A DNA stretch of 64,000 nt from Nymphaea colorata (taxonomy: Eukaryota > Streptophyta > Magnoliopsida > Nymphaeales > Nymphaeaceae). Positions 11,401-22,006 of the stretch are shown one piece after another; position 1 is the first letter of the stretch, and each line of letters opens with the position of its first letter. The stretch lies in the NCBI RefSeq assembly GCF_008831285.2, contig NC_045139.1, positions 15,544,354 through 15,608,353 on the forward strand, in the 5' to 3' direction. The position numbers and the translations under genes are program-made. The notes below the pieces were generated by a model, which was given only the letters and a program-made list of their open reading frames with translations, was not told where the DNA came from and searched no databases.

Positions 11401-13066
11401 ACATTGAAACTTGTCGAGGAGAAATGAACCTGACCAGACGCGATTTAAATGATGAAACTGGTGAGCGACTTTTTCACAGCAAGTATAGCTTATCCTTGCT
11501 CCACAGTGAGTGCAGCTCATGCAAAGTGAGCTTTTGAGAGGGATCTCCTTGTGTCTAAGACTCTAAACACATGGATTTTCTATTTTGAGCCCCATATTAT
11601 ACCTCCTAATGTACAAGTCCAATTGTAAGTACCAAGGAATGCCAAATCCACTTGTCTGCCGCTGCTTGAGGGCATTTGGTACACACTCAGGGGAATAACT
11701 TGTTCTGTACTGGCAAGGAGATAAACATCACATGTCCAACAGAATATCTTTGCAAGTCTCTCCAATGAAATATTAATTTACATGCTCTTATCTAGCATGA
11801 GAAACGTAGAGAACATGAACTGACTGAGAAAGAGGAGGCACTGTTGTGGTGCAAAGCAACAAGAATCAGAAACTAGACAAAACAACCATTGGTGCTTACA
11901 GTCTAGTGAAGTAATGGGCCTCTAAAAAAATCAATCTAAATTCGTGGAATAACTTAATGCTGCCAGCATGTCCTTACGAAATTATCATGCAACGTAAACA
12001 ATCATACATATGATTTTAGCACCTAAAGAGTTTCTCAAGCAAGAAATTGGAGTTGAAGGCAATAAATTAACACACTTGGAACAACCACAAGGACATCAAA
12101 TGGGTGGGAGCTTGAGCACGCCATAGCAGCTCACTAGCAAAGATGTCTTCATACCAGTGAAATAAAAACGAGAGTTCACATAACAGCAGAATGTAAGGAC
12201 AAAAGTGGCAATTATCTCTTCTACCAGGATTGGTCACGGTTGTTCTTCTACGCACAGACAGGAGGTTGACAGAAACATCATTGAACTTAAGATTCCAAAA
12301 CAGCCAGAATTTCTGTTCAAACTTTATGTTTTCTGTACGTGGCAATGAAACACTACAGAGCCTCAAGGAAGCATTTGTGAATTTGCTGAGAATAAACACT
12401 TTTCCTTCATTCCTCTGTCAAAGACATCCCAGAGAGATTTTCGAAAAATAAAAATTTTGGTGATTAGGTGGACAAAATAACTCAGTAAAAGTATCATTTA
12501 CACTTGAATTGTACTGGATAGGCTAAAAATAAACAAAAACAGCCTGTCAGCCTCTCGATAAATTTGATCTTCTGTAGAAGCAATTGCGCCACTGTGGGTT
12601 ATCTTTCACACGACCTAGCTCAATTAGAGTAGTAGTTATGCTTGGGGCTGGAGTTATTCATATCAGCAACAAATAAAGAGGATAAATAAATGCAGTATTA
12701 AGCTCCTTCCGAATCTTATGTCAAACAGAATTGATCCTTGTGCAGCCACTGCCATAGGCCTTCTCACTCAAGCATTCAGACAGACAGAATGCTTTCACCT
12801 GACTTAGTGACGGGCAATGGATCACAGGGACATCTTCCCCAAGAAAGTCGAATGGAATCAACCACTCACATTCCTTCCTGAGACTTAGGAAGTCGTGATA
12901 TATTTAGAACGCAGCAGATGGCCAACTCGATTAACATGGGAAAAAAAAAAAAAACCTTAAAGAAACCATGTACAGAGTCGGGGCAAAGAAGCAAGAGAAA
13001 AAAACGAAGATCAAAAGCATACCATATGTCAAAAAAGAGGCACAGAAGAAGGCCAAAACCCGCAAC
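8484..13066. other. Intergenic region between PLAC8 and LPP-gamma genes
   Basis: I found no exon I can support. The left end (8484 to about 8750) is the GC-richer promoter and 5' leader of the minus-strand PLAC8 gene, and the right end (about 12900-13066) should hold the 3' UTR of the phosphatase gene. The middle is AT-rich and has a two-unit degenerate tandem duplication at 10558-10820. Many short frames occur on both strands without recognisable domains. Confidence 0.5.
10558..10820. repeat. Degenerate two-copy tandem repeat, unit about 132 bp
   Basis: Copy 1 (10558-10689) and copy 2 (10690 to about 10820) both begin TCACAGTGA, and both contain ACATATCCAA, AGAATGGTGATG and GAAACCCAT in order, with scattered substitutions and small indels. 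The duplication explains why a 132-codon minus-strand frame here looks internally repetitive. I see no sign of coding selection. Confidence 0.75.
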
Positions 13067-13762
13067 TCAATCGGTCGACTCCTTCCTCTTGAACGCCGCC
13101 TTCCTTGCTGCCCTAGCATTGTCATACTCGAACTTAAGCACCTCCGGTATGTGGGTCGTATCTTTGATATAAAAGTACCGACAGATCGCCGTCTCTTCTA
13201 TTGCTGGAAAGTACTGCACAAGGACAGAGTTCACCATCCAATACCAGATCCCACCGAGGATGATCCCGAGCGTGGCTCCAGCGACGACCTGAGCGACGGT
13301 GTGATAACCCAAGTAGACCCTGGAATACATGGTGAGGACGGCCAGAGGCCAAGGGATCAGGGCGATGACGAACTTCCAGCCGGAATTCCCGAACCCAGTG
13401 ACAGAAGCGGCGGCTGCGGCGCGGATGCGGCTGATCCTGAGGAGGGTAAAGTAGACGGCGAAGAAGAACATGTACTGGGAGTGGCTGGAGGGCCAGCCAT
13501 GGGAGTCGCAGGCCTCAAGCGCGGCGCAGGTGTCAGGGCGCGATTGCTGGACGGATTTCTTGATGAGCTCGTTGAGGAATTGGGAAATGGTGAGGCCGAG
13601 GGCAAAGAAGATGGCCTGGAGCTCGCGGCGGAAGATGAAGTGGGAGAAGAAGCCACCAAGGCTGATGAAGACGGGGACGAGAGAGATCCAAGCAAGGAAA
13701 AGCCCCAACCTGTCCCCTCTCTGGTAGCGAACATGCGTTAGGCTTATCGCCTTCAACGCCAT
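13067..13762 (-). CDS. LPPG: Lipid phosphate phosphatase gamma (PAP2 family), intronless, 231 aa
   Basis: A single 231-codon exon. All three PAP2 phosphatase signatures are present: KX6RP (K68 with R75-P76), PSSH at 91-94, and SRX5H (S147-R148 to H154). Hydrophobic segments around 20-40, 47-62, 96-110, 130-145 and 155-175 fit a multi-pass membrane enzyme. The opening THVRYQRGDRLG, the core EACDSHGWPSSHSQ and the tail VLKFEYDNARAARK match Arabidopsis LPP-gamma (At5g03080, about 226 aa). That enzyme dephosphorylates phosphatidic acid in the plastid envelope to give diacylglycerol. The same fold also serves ER dolichyl-diphosphatases, so the true substrate is not fixed by sequence. The gene is GC-rich compared with the flanking DNA, and its antisense strand carries a long spurious open frame. 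Confidence 0.95.
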   Translation of the reverse strand: MALKAISLTHVRYQRGDRLGLFLAWISLVPVFISLGGFFSHFIFRRELQAIFFALGLTISQFLNELIKKSVQQSRPDTCAALEACDSHGWPSSHSQYMFFFAVYFTLLRISRIRAAAAASVTGFGNSGWKFVIALIPWPLAVLTMYSRVYLGYHTVAQVVAGATLGIILGGIWYWMVNSVLVQYFPAIEETAICRYFYIKDTTHIPEVLKFEYDNARAARKAAFKRKESTD

Positions 13763-14475
13763 GACGAAACCTTCGCAGATTTCCTCTTTCTGCTATGCTC
13801 TGGAGACCCACAAAAGGGACGGAAAATCTGGGTGGTGAAGAGGGAAGAAGAAGAGTTACAGAAGAAGAAAAGGATAGACTGTCATGGCTGCCGTTTGTGC
13901 TTGTGGTGGTGGAAGAACGTGCTGATCATTCCCTTCTGGACTTTTACTCTTCTACACATCTTTTTCCAAACTCGGAGACGGCGAGAAGCTTCCGTTTCTT
14001 ACTCTCATTCGCTACCCACGATTCTGTGTGCACACGTACTGTACTTTGAAACTGCGTCAGTTACTCGGAAAAAGTTACGTGACCACGAAAGCAGAACAGG
14101 GAGGAGCCGTTTCATAGGCCGCAGTTCCACTGCGTGAGTTGGAAGAAAAAATTGTAGATCTTCAAGAGAGTAAACTTTCCCATCAAACGCGAAAAAAAAA
14201 ATAGTTTGTTGCCCGTATAGAACCATTTAGATACAACCTACTCGTAACACGAGATGGCCACCTATTTCAATGGAAACTTGATGAGTCGATCTGCCTATAA
14301 ATTTTGTTTTTACTGTTATATTGAGAGTTACTTCACTTACTTACTGATTTAAAACAGATGGTGATTTGTTTATGTGGCTTTTGATGATTTTTTTTTTTCA
14401 ACTGAATAGGTAATTTGATAACCCAATGATTTTTTTTCCTTATTTGAAAAGACAATTAACCAACATGTTAATTAA

Positions 14476-14682
14476 GGAGGTGTTTGGTGGTTTGAAATTT
14501 TGATTAAGAATGAAAATTTCAAAATCATAATTCATCTTCAAACGGAAAGAAAATCAAAATTCTAGGTTTTACTTTCCTAATTCTGAAAACAAAACACCCC
14601 ATTTGTTTAATGATTTTAATTTCTTAAAAGTTAAACATTGTGATTCTCAAATTCTATGATTCTGGGTATATCCAACGCCTCC
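14476..14682. mobile_element. Tourist-like (PIF/Harbinger) MITE, copy 1
   Basis: The element begins GGAGGTGTTTGGTGG and ends in the inverted form CAACGCCTCC. It is flanked by TAA on both sides (14473-14475 and 14683-14685), the 3-bp duplication typical of PIF/Harbinger elements. It is 207 bp and has no coding capacity. A clearly related copy lies at 14943-15151. Confidence 0.8.
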
Positions 14683-14942
14683 TAAATGATTGTGATAAAT
14701 TGGATTAGATTTTGTGGTTTTTCTTTCAGAGTACCTGGACATGACATGAGCATGAAAAAGTTCAAGAATTAGTTTTCTAATAGCTAAATATGAATCACTT
14801 ATTTATTTTGCGCAGGCTTCATGGATTTGGATCTTATTTTTTAATCTCAAGTCATTTACTCTCATCTTAAGACTTCCCTTCGAACTAGCGAGTCAAAAGT
14901 GTGGAACTCCTAGTTGGGCGAAAACTTGACTATGCTCTCTTA

Positions 14943-15151
14943 CGGGGGAGTTTGATGGTTTAGAATTTTGATTCAAGAATGAAAATTTCAGAATCATAAT
15001 TCCTCCTCACACTGGAACAGAACCAAAATTCCAGGTTTTAGTTTCTTAATTTCGGAAACAAAATACCTCATTTGTTTAATAATTTTAATATATTAAAAAA
15101 TAAGCATTTTGATTCTAAAATTCCATTATTTTAAGTGTATCAAATGCCCCC
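14943..15151. mobile_element. Tourist-like (PIF/Harbinger) MITE, copy 2
   Basis: About 209 bp, same orientation as copy 1 and roughly three-quarters identical by eye. Shared blocks include AGAATGAAAATTTCA, ATCATAATTC and CATTTGTTTAAT. The ends are CGGGGGAGTTTGATGG and ATCAAATGCCCCC, flanked by TTA on both sides (14940-14942 and 15152-15154). Confidence 0.8.
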
Positions 15152-17185
15152 TTAAGGCAATGTCAATATGCATGCTACATTCATAAAAATAGAGACAAAT
15201 GCTTGATGTGATGATAGTCCAAGTTTAATTGGTCCTTATGGAATCAAACTAATGAATGAACTTTCACTGACTTACCAGCCTGACCAGCTATACAACGCCG
15301 ATATCATAGTTGTCACCAACTGATCGATTTTCCTTTGAAGTATGACGACGATGACAAATTTTGTTGAAACTCTATAAAGAAGAGCAGGATCAGCAGCAGA
15401 CAAATTATTTAATCTTGAAACGGCAGCAGACGATTCACAAGGTTAGATTTGAGCAAGGTGACTAAATTATGCAAACAATTGACTTCATTAAAGAGAGCAG
15501 TTCCCAAGGTATTATGCTCTAATGCCATGTGAATATGAAAGCAGAACAGCAAAGGAAGCAAGCATGTGAAGAGCAGCAGGAAAAAGGAAAAAAAAAATGT
15601 TTCTTGGTATGATTTGTTGCTCGCTGTAGAATTGTTCATGTGCAAACACTAGATAGAGACTCAAGTTTTTTGTAAGATGCAAAGGAGAATGAGAACTGTG
15701 ATTTAATGAAGGCTTGAATCATGCTACATTTGGGCTTTGAACTTCCAAACTTGTTTTAACACTGACTGTGATTTCTATTCAGGTGGATTTAGCTTTTTTA
15801 ATCTTTAATTTAAACGTCATGATCGAGTGATTAGGTTAAGGACTAGATCGAGTGTTCTACTGTCTCAGCCCGCTCGGACCGTGACATGGACGTGTGTTTG
15901 TGACTTACATGTATGTGGGCGCCACGTTTGCATGGCGTTCGCAACATTCATTTGCAAAATGTCAAAATGCTAGTGACTTTTTCAAATCCTCGTGTGTCAA
16001 CTTTCTGTGCTGCAAAAAAGACGGCCATCGACGCGTAAGTTGAAGTACAGAAGAGAAGCTAACTCAAAGTATGAGGGGTTGGGTGGGGGCGTCGGCCTTC
16101 AACCTGGTCGTGGGTCTCGCCCACTCACCCGGAAAGGTGCTAGTGATTTTGAAGATTGTTAGCTTGTTTAAATGGTTTTTAAAGATGTGACAAACAATTT
16201 GGGCATCAGTTGAGCGAATTTCATGCTCTCAAGCATACTCAAGCCCAAGCGCTAGATCAGAGTAGGAACAGAAATACCGTGTTTGCTCAGTTGTTTTGAG
16301 GTGGGAAAATATTTTCCCAGCCAGGAATAATTGGAAATCACATGCCTGCTAGGCTGGACTCAGAAAAATCGGGTCCACATATGTGATTGCCAAACGGTCA
16401 CTGATATGTGAATTTCAAATTCTATGCCATCATTTGTGCCAGTAAGGATTATGAAATTTGGAAATTCAATCGAATCGACCGGCCACGCTGTCGGCTCAGT
16501 GGCAATTTAGCTGAATATCTTATATAATATATACGAATAGATTTTTTTTCCAAAACTAAGGAAAAGCATATAAAATTAATCGAATAGGGAATTCTAAAAA
16601 TAATTAAATTCATAATAAAATAGTGACTCGTTTCACCTTGTATCGATCCATATGAGCAAGATCTGTCAATTCAGGCAAACTTCTACAAAAGTTTGGCGTA
16701 TATATAGAAGGATATAATTCTTTTTTCCATTTCTCTTCGTAATTAAATAATTCAGAAAAGTAAAAACTTAAAGTGTAGAAGATTTTGAAAAAATGACCAA
16801 CACAGCCCTCTTCTAGAAAAGTTTTTCTGGTTCCTCCTCTGCATGTAGAAGACATACTTACCTTTATTCGGAAGAAAACGAGTTTGATTCTGCATTCGGT
16901 GAATATCATTAGACTTAGTTAAAGTTCTGCTGAAACCTTGAAGTAAAAGTTAACGCCTTTACAGTGGCGACGACGCATAACGTTAGCCAAAAAAAAGTTC
17001 CAATGCACTTTTTTTTTTTTGGAATTTAAGGATTTTACTGCTTCTCCAGTAAAACTTCAAGAACAAAATGGCAACATCCTTTCAACTTATTGTTAAATTA
17101 TAAGAGGAACTTGCACGTTTAGAATTTGGTATGCATTACAGGAGCATAAAATTAATAAGGCTGGCTTAATGCAACATTTCTATAG

Positions 17186-17245
17186 TATAGCTAGTCATAC
17201 TAATGAGTTAGTGAAAGTTAGTCATTAGTTTGATTTTCATGAAAA
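17186..17245 (+). mobile_element. Degenerate tRNA-derived SINE head
   Basis: The sequence TATAGTATAGCTAGTC, then a spacer with GTTAGTCATTAGTTTGA, aligns with the better-preserved SINE at 18415-18560. Both polymerase III box regions are decayed. Confidence 0.4.
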
Positions 17246-18414
17246 TTTTTTTTCCGAATTATAACTGAGACAATATAGTTAATCGGTGGACTGTTATACT
17301 GTTTCATGCCTAGATCTTGAAGTAGCCATGGATAAAGGCTGCACACCAGATTGGGCATCGTAAAAATTGTAACGCTCCAAAAGTTTAGTTTTGTATTGAA
17401 AATTGTGACAGATCTTCAAGAGTTTATAAATGGATCATTAATGAGATGATTGTCCTGGTTCGTGGTCTTTTTGAGGTTGGAGCCAAAACTGCTAGGGGGC
17501 TGGTTGGGATCTGTCAAACCAAAGGCCGAGCCTGAGAGTGGGTCGGGTTGTTATAAAAATGGTCTCGGACTGGTTAAGGCTTGATAATGAATTGGGTGGA
17601 GCTCAAACCTGGCTTTGAATCAAGTTGGGCCAGCCCAATGCCCAACTCTACCCATAGACCCTGGAGGCAAAGGGAAAATGAAAAGTTTCGGCTTCTCGAG
17701 GCATGATTCCCTGCCCAAATTATACAATAATTTGGTATCAAGATCCCAAACAGCTAGAAGTCTTTCCTATGAACAAGAACAACTTGAATAACACAAAGGT
17801 ATATAAGATTGGGGGCTCTGTCGAACATTTTATAAGATTTTTGAAGAACTTAAACCTGGTTTTTGCACTTCATAAATTTGAATCCAAATCTGGCGTGGGA
17901 TCAGATCCTATCAGTTGGAGATGGCAACAGCTAATAACTATATCTGACAAAAACCCGACATGTTCACACTCCTAACCTTTAGATAAACGGTTGGGAACTC
18001 TTGTCTCAGAGTGATGAACGGTAGAGACTGGGCCCAGCAAAGGACAGACCAGATTGGAAAGATACCCAAAACCAGGATAAATAGGACCTGCCACCGACTG
18101 AGCGGATCCAGAGCCTTCCGATCTAATCTGGTTGAGTGTACCACATCATGGATTTGGACAATCATAGTGATGCCAACGGGTCGGATTTGTCCCTTTGCCG
18201 ACACAAAATTCGAAGCTGTGTATTTGGATCTTGTATTGGAAACAGGAATGACAATCAGATGGATTTTGAGTGCAAATCTTCACCTGGGTCTGAATTTGAA
18301 ATCCAAATTAAAGCTCTGTATATGATAAATATTTAAATCCAACATATGTGAAAATAAATGTAAGTTGTGCCTCCTTATTGACAAAGCCGGGTGTAAGAGA
18401 GGATTTATACATGC

Positions 18415-18560
18415 CTTTATGAGTATAGTTTAGCTGGTCGGACTGATTAAATAAGTTAAGTCACTAATTCGATTCCCGTGAACTTACCCTCTAATATCAT
18501 ATGGGGTGGAGTGTGCAAGTATATTGACATTACCGCAGCCTTAGATCCCGAAAGCAAAGG
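18415..18560 (+). mobile_element. tRNA-derived SINE
   Basis: A box A-like block (TATAGTTTAGCTGGT, 18424-18438) is followed about 28 bp later by a box B-like block (TAATTCGATTCCCG, 18466-18479). This is the internal polymerase III promoter layout of a tRNA. The flanking sequence does not fold as a tRNA, and a second diverged copy exists at 17186. The 3' boundary is approximate. Confidence 0.55.
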
Positions 18561-20053
18561 GAAATCCAATATTCGAATATGAGGTAAAAGAGATTTTTAA
18601 TCTTAGATCCCAAGGTTTCATATGTTTGATATTTAGCAAAGGTATGATGTCCTTTGTGTGAAATATACATGAATTACAACAACATTTTTTTTAATTCTTG
18701 CATATTTAATTAGATATTTTAATTTAGTCTCTTCCTCACAAGAGATGTAGAGATTGAAAGGTTATTGAGGATCTTAAATCTATGGTCCTCTTTCATTGGA
18801 CCTCCTAAACGGTCATACTTCTAGATCTAAGATCTCATTATGGATCTTAGGTTTGATTTAAGATCAAACCACATGTATTAGTGTGAATCTTATCACATCA
18901 GCAAAAAAGAAATCTAAATTAAATATATAATTCTAAGATACGAGGTGATTAGGCTCCGGTTTGAGTTTTGCCAACAATGTTGAACCGACCCGAGAGTGAA
19001 TCCGGTCAATGTAGGTCCATTAGCACATGACTGAAGCTAGACCTGACTTGGCTCTTACTTTAAAAGTGTAAGCAAGAAGTGTTGGATGAGACAAGTATTA
19101 GATCGTCTTTAAGAAAATGCTTTTATAAGAGAAGCATGAGAGGAACAAGAAAAGTATAGAATAAAATAAAAAGCTCCATTTGTACTCAAATGAGCTTTTA
19201 CAAAATTGTCAAAACCATGCCCCTTTTGTTGTAAATAAAAGCACAATCAGAGGGCTTTATGATTCATCATCGTTAAAATTTTAGAGAGGGTTGGTGCAAT
19301 AGATGGGACAGGGGCCGGTAAGTCACCAGTCTCTATGTTGAGTTTTCAAAGTGTCAACTTCTTGGGCCGCAAAAAGTGGATATCAACGTTCAAGTTGAAA
19401 CATAAGGAATACGTCACTTTGCATCTCCGAAATCAGACGTAATACCTTGAGAAAGATAAAGAGAAGGGTGGAGCTTCGGTTTTTTTCATTGGACGATAGA
19501 ATGAAATATTCATCTTATTCATCTAACATTGTTAACACATTTATAATCAAAAACATATTTCCACCAGTCCAACCTTGGTTCTTCTAAATTCAACAATTAG
19601 TGAAGTACCTTTAAATTAATCACATTGATTTTTCATTTTTTTTTCCACCCCTTCATGTTTTTCAGCATTCTAGGAATTCATTTGCTCCACAATCCTTTCT
19701 ACCATTATTCAATATAACCAAAATTTTGAGAAAGAAAGAATGTTGTTTTAACTATCTCATTGATCTTTATGGGCAAAAACAAAATTGTGCCACTCACAGC
19801 ATATCGAAATCCGTATATAGGTTTCCTTTTTGTTATCACAAGACTTTAGGTAGATTTTCGAAAATGTTCCTCATTGTTTATGCATTTACTTTCATAATGC
19901 GCGGCACATGTTGAGTTTTTTAATAATTTCGTGACCTTATTAAACGCAGAAATGGCGGAGATGGGTGAAGCATGTCAACAGAATCAAACCAATAGCAGGT
20001 AGAGCAGGCTGAGCAGCCCCACTGCGCAATAAATGTCATTTATAATATACAAA

Positions 20054-20157
<104 letters not shown>

Positions 20158-20874
20158 CTTCTAGCCAGTTAAGCTACAGTTCACAACATTTTTCTATATT
20201 TTGCTGTAAACTTCTGCAGTTTGAACGCTAAAGAAGAGGAGGGATCGTTTTTGTGCAAGCCGAAAGGCTCTATCATCAATCTTATCCTGTGGGACATGAA
20301 CTAAAGTGAAATGCCAGCTTCACTAAGTGACTGAAACGCCCCTAAATGCAACCTGCCTGTACCTGCGGCAAGCCGCAGGAACGAGGAAAGAATCCGGGAA
20401 ACCGAGGGCTATTTGGTCAGGCGAAACCGTCCAAGCGCTAAACTTAGGTAGATCTAAGCTGTCTATGAATCAAGCAAGTAGACAGTTAAAAATTTAACAT
20501 TTATTACTTGCAATTATTTTTTGACAGAGAGTTATCATCCGTCGGAAAATTCTTCAACGGTCGAATCTGTGCGGTTGGTTTCTCTCTCTACCCCTGTCAT
20601 TGCGGAGATTGAGCTGATTTCAGTCTGATAATAGAGTTGCAGGATGAAATGAAAATGGTTGTGATATTTTAACTGGCAGATGAGAGAAGAAGAAAGGAAT
20701 CAAACACCCATTTGGACGGGAAAAGGAGAGACCATCTTTATCTTCTTCAAGTTTCCCTCCGTGGGCAGTGGAGATTCTTTTCGGAAAAATTACCTAAATC
20801 TGGATATTCTGAGAAAAACTCGCTCTTTTCCAGATTCTATTTCCATCTGCTGGTAACTCTGCCTTAGGTTTCAC

Positions 20875-20896
20875 AAGAGAGAGAGAGAGAGAGAGG
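20875..20896. repeat. (GA)n microsatellite upstream of the IQD gene
   Basis: A run of about eleven GA units lies roughly 1.1 kb upstream of the IQD start codon, in the probable promoter. GA tracts can bind plant BPC/GAGA-binding factors, but no function is shown here. Confidence 0.85.
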
Positions 20897-20959
20897 TCTG
20901 TGCTGTCAATGGCCAACTGGGTCCCATGTGAAACTCAGGACGGGGGTCCCTCCATGACC

Positions 20960-22006
20960 AGCTGTTCTTCTTCATATTGAGATATAGTCACGATCATACG
21001 GTGGAAACGTCAGGCGTCAAATTGAAAATCCCCACCATTTCCTTGCTGCCTCCTAACCTTTCTCAGTGCTCCTCAGATCTACTGAGCCTTTTCTCCTCTC
21101 TTTCGCCTTCTTCTTCTCTATCTAGCTCTCTCGCTCTCTCTCTCCCCCAACCACTCTCCCACCTTTCCTTTCTTGAGATCTTCAAGGGTCCGGGAATGAA
21201 TTCACGCATCCATTAGGTAAGCACTTTGCTTGATTCCATCCCGCCACTTTCCTCACCTTGGTCTGTTGATTTGTGGAAATTGATGCTATGCCTTTCTTGG
21301 TGGTGATTTTGATGTATCACATGTAGCCTTTCTCTGTCTTTGTGATCCAGCCTTTCTTTTTTATCGATTGGCCTTTTGTAAAGGTTGTACGTTTTCAGCA
21401 GTGATAAGGACCTTGATCGTTACGGTACTTCTGCTTTTTACAGTTGGATCTATGTGAAGCAAAGCTGTGTTTGTGTGTTCCTTTTGAGTGATTCAAGTTC
21501 CCCTGTTTCCACATCCTCTTCTTCAATTTCGCCCGTGAGATTTCTCGTCTTACTACTGTTACTATATATGGTGCTTGTGTGCAACCTGAAATTTCAAGTT
21601 TTACATCTGGGTTCTCTTAAAAATGCTGATCTTTTTCTGTGAAAAAAGTCTCTGGGACCCAAGATCTGGTAAATTTGGAGAGATGGTTTTTTTGTTTCTG
21701 TGCTTCTTTGGGTTCTTTCAAGCATTAAGACTGCAGGTTTGCAATGGGCATCAGATTGTGTTGTAAGGCTTTGCTAGTTTTGGAGTGTTTCGAAATGGGC
21801 TGTACATTTTCATGGCTTACCCAGATTGAATTCTGCTTTACGTCAAGTATTTGTTCTCTGTTTCTATTTTCGGTAGAAGTTTGTGTTTTGTTCTTGAGAG
21901 TTTGAGCCCCCGTGATGGGGACCAAAAATATCGATGCACTATGAACTAGTGGATTCCTGATTTGTTCTGTTCTGTTTCTGAAGCGGTAACTGACGAATGA
22001 TAAAAG
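20960..22006 (+). promoter_or_regulatory. IQD 5' leader with CT-rich tract and probable 5'-UTR intron
   Basis: A pyrimidine-rich tract (about 21080-21170, repeated CTCTCT and TTCTTCTC) is typical of plant core promoters and leaders. At 21217 a strong donor (GTAAGC) follows it, and acceptor-like CAG/AAG sites occur before the ATG at 22007. This suggests a leader intron of 0.5-0.8 kb. The transcription start and exact acceptor are not determined. Confidence 0.45.

Noticed and set aside
12968..13741. 257-codon plus-strand frame, and an antisense 125-codon Ser-rich frame, over the LPP-gamma locus
   Set aside because: Both overlap the well-supported phosphatase exon in other frames. They are a by-product of its GC-rich codon usage and have no domain of their own.
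20341..20400. 8-bp GC-rich hairpin (CCTGCGGC AA GCCGCAGG) as a possible terminator or regulatory site
   Set aside because: Hairpin terminators are not used by plant RNA polymerase II, and no gene ends here.
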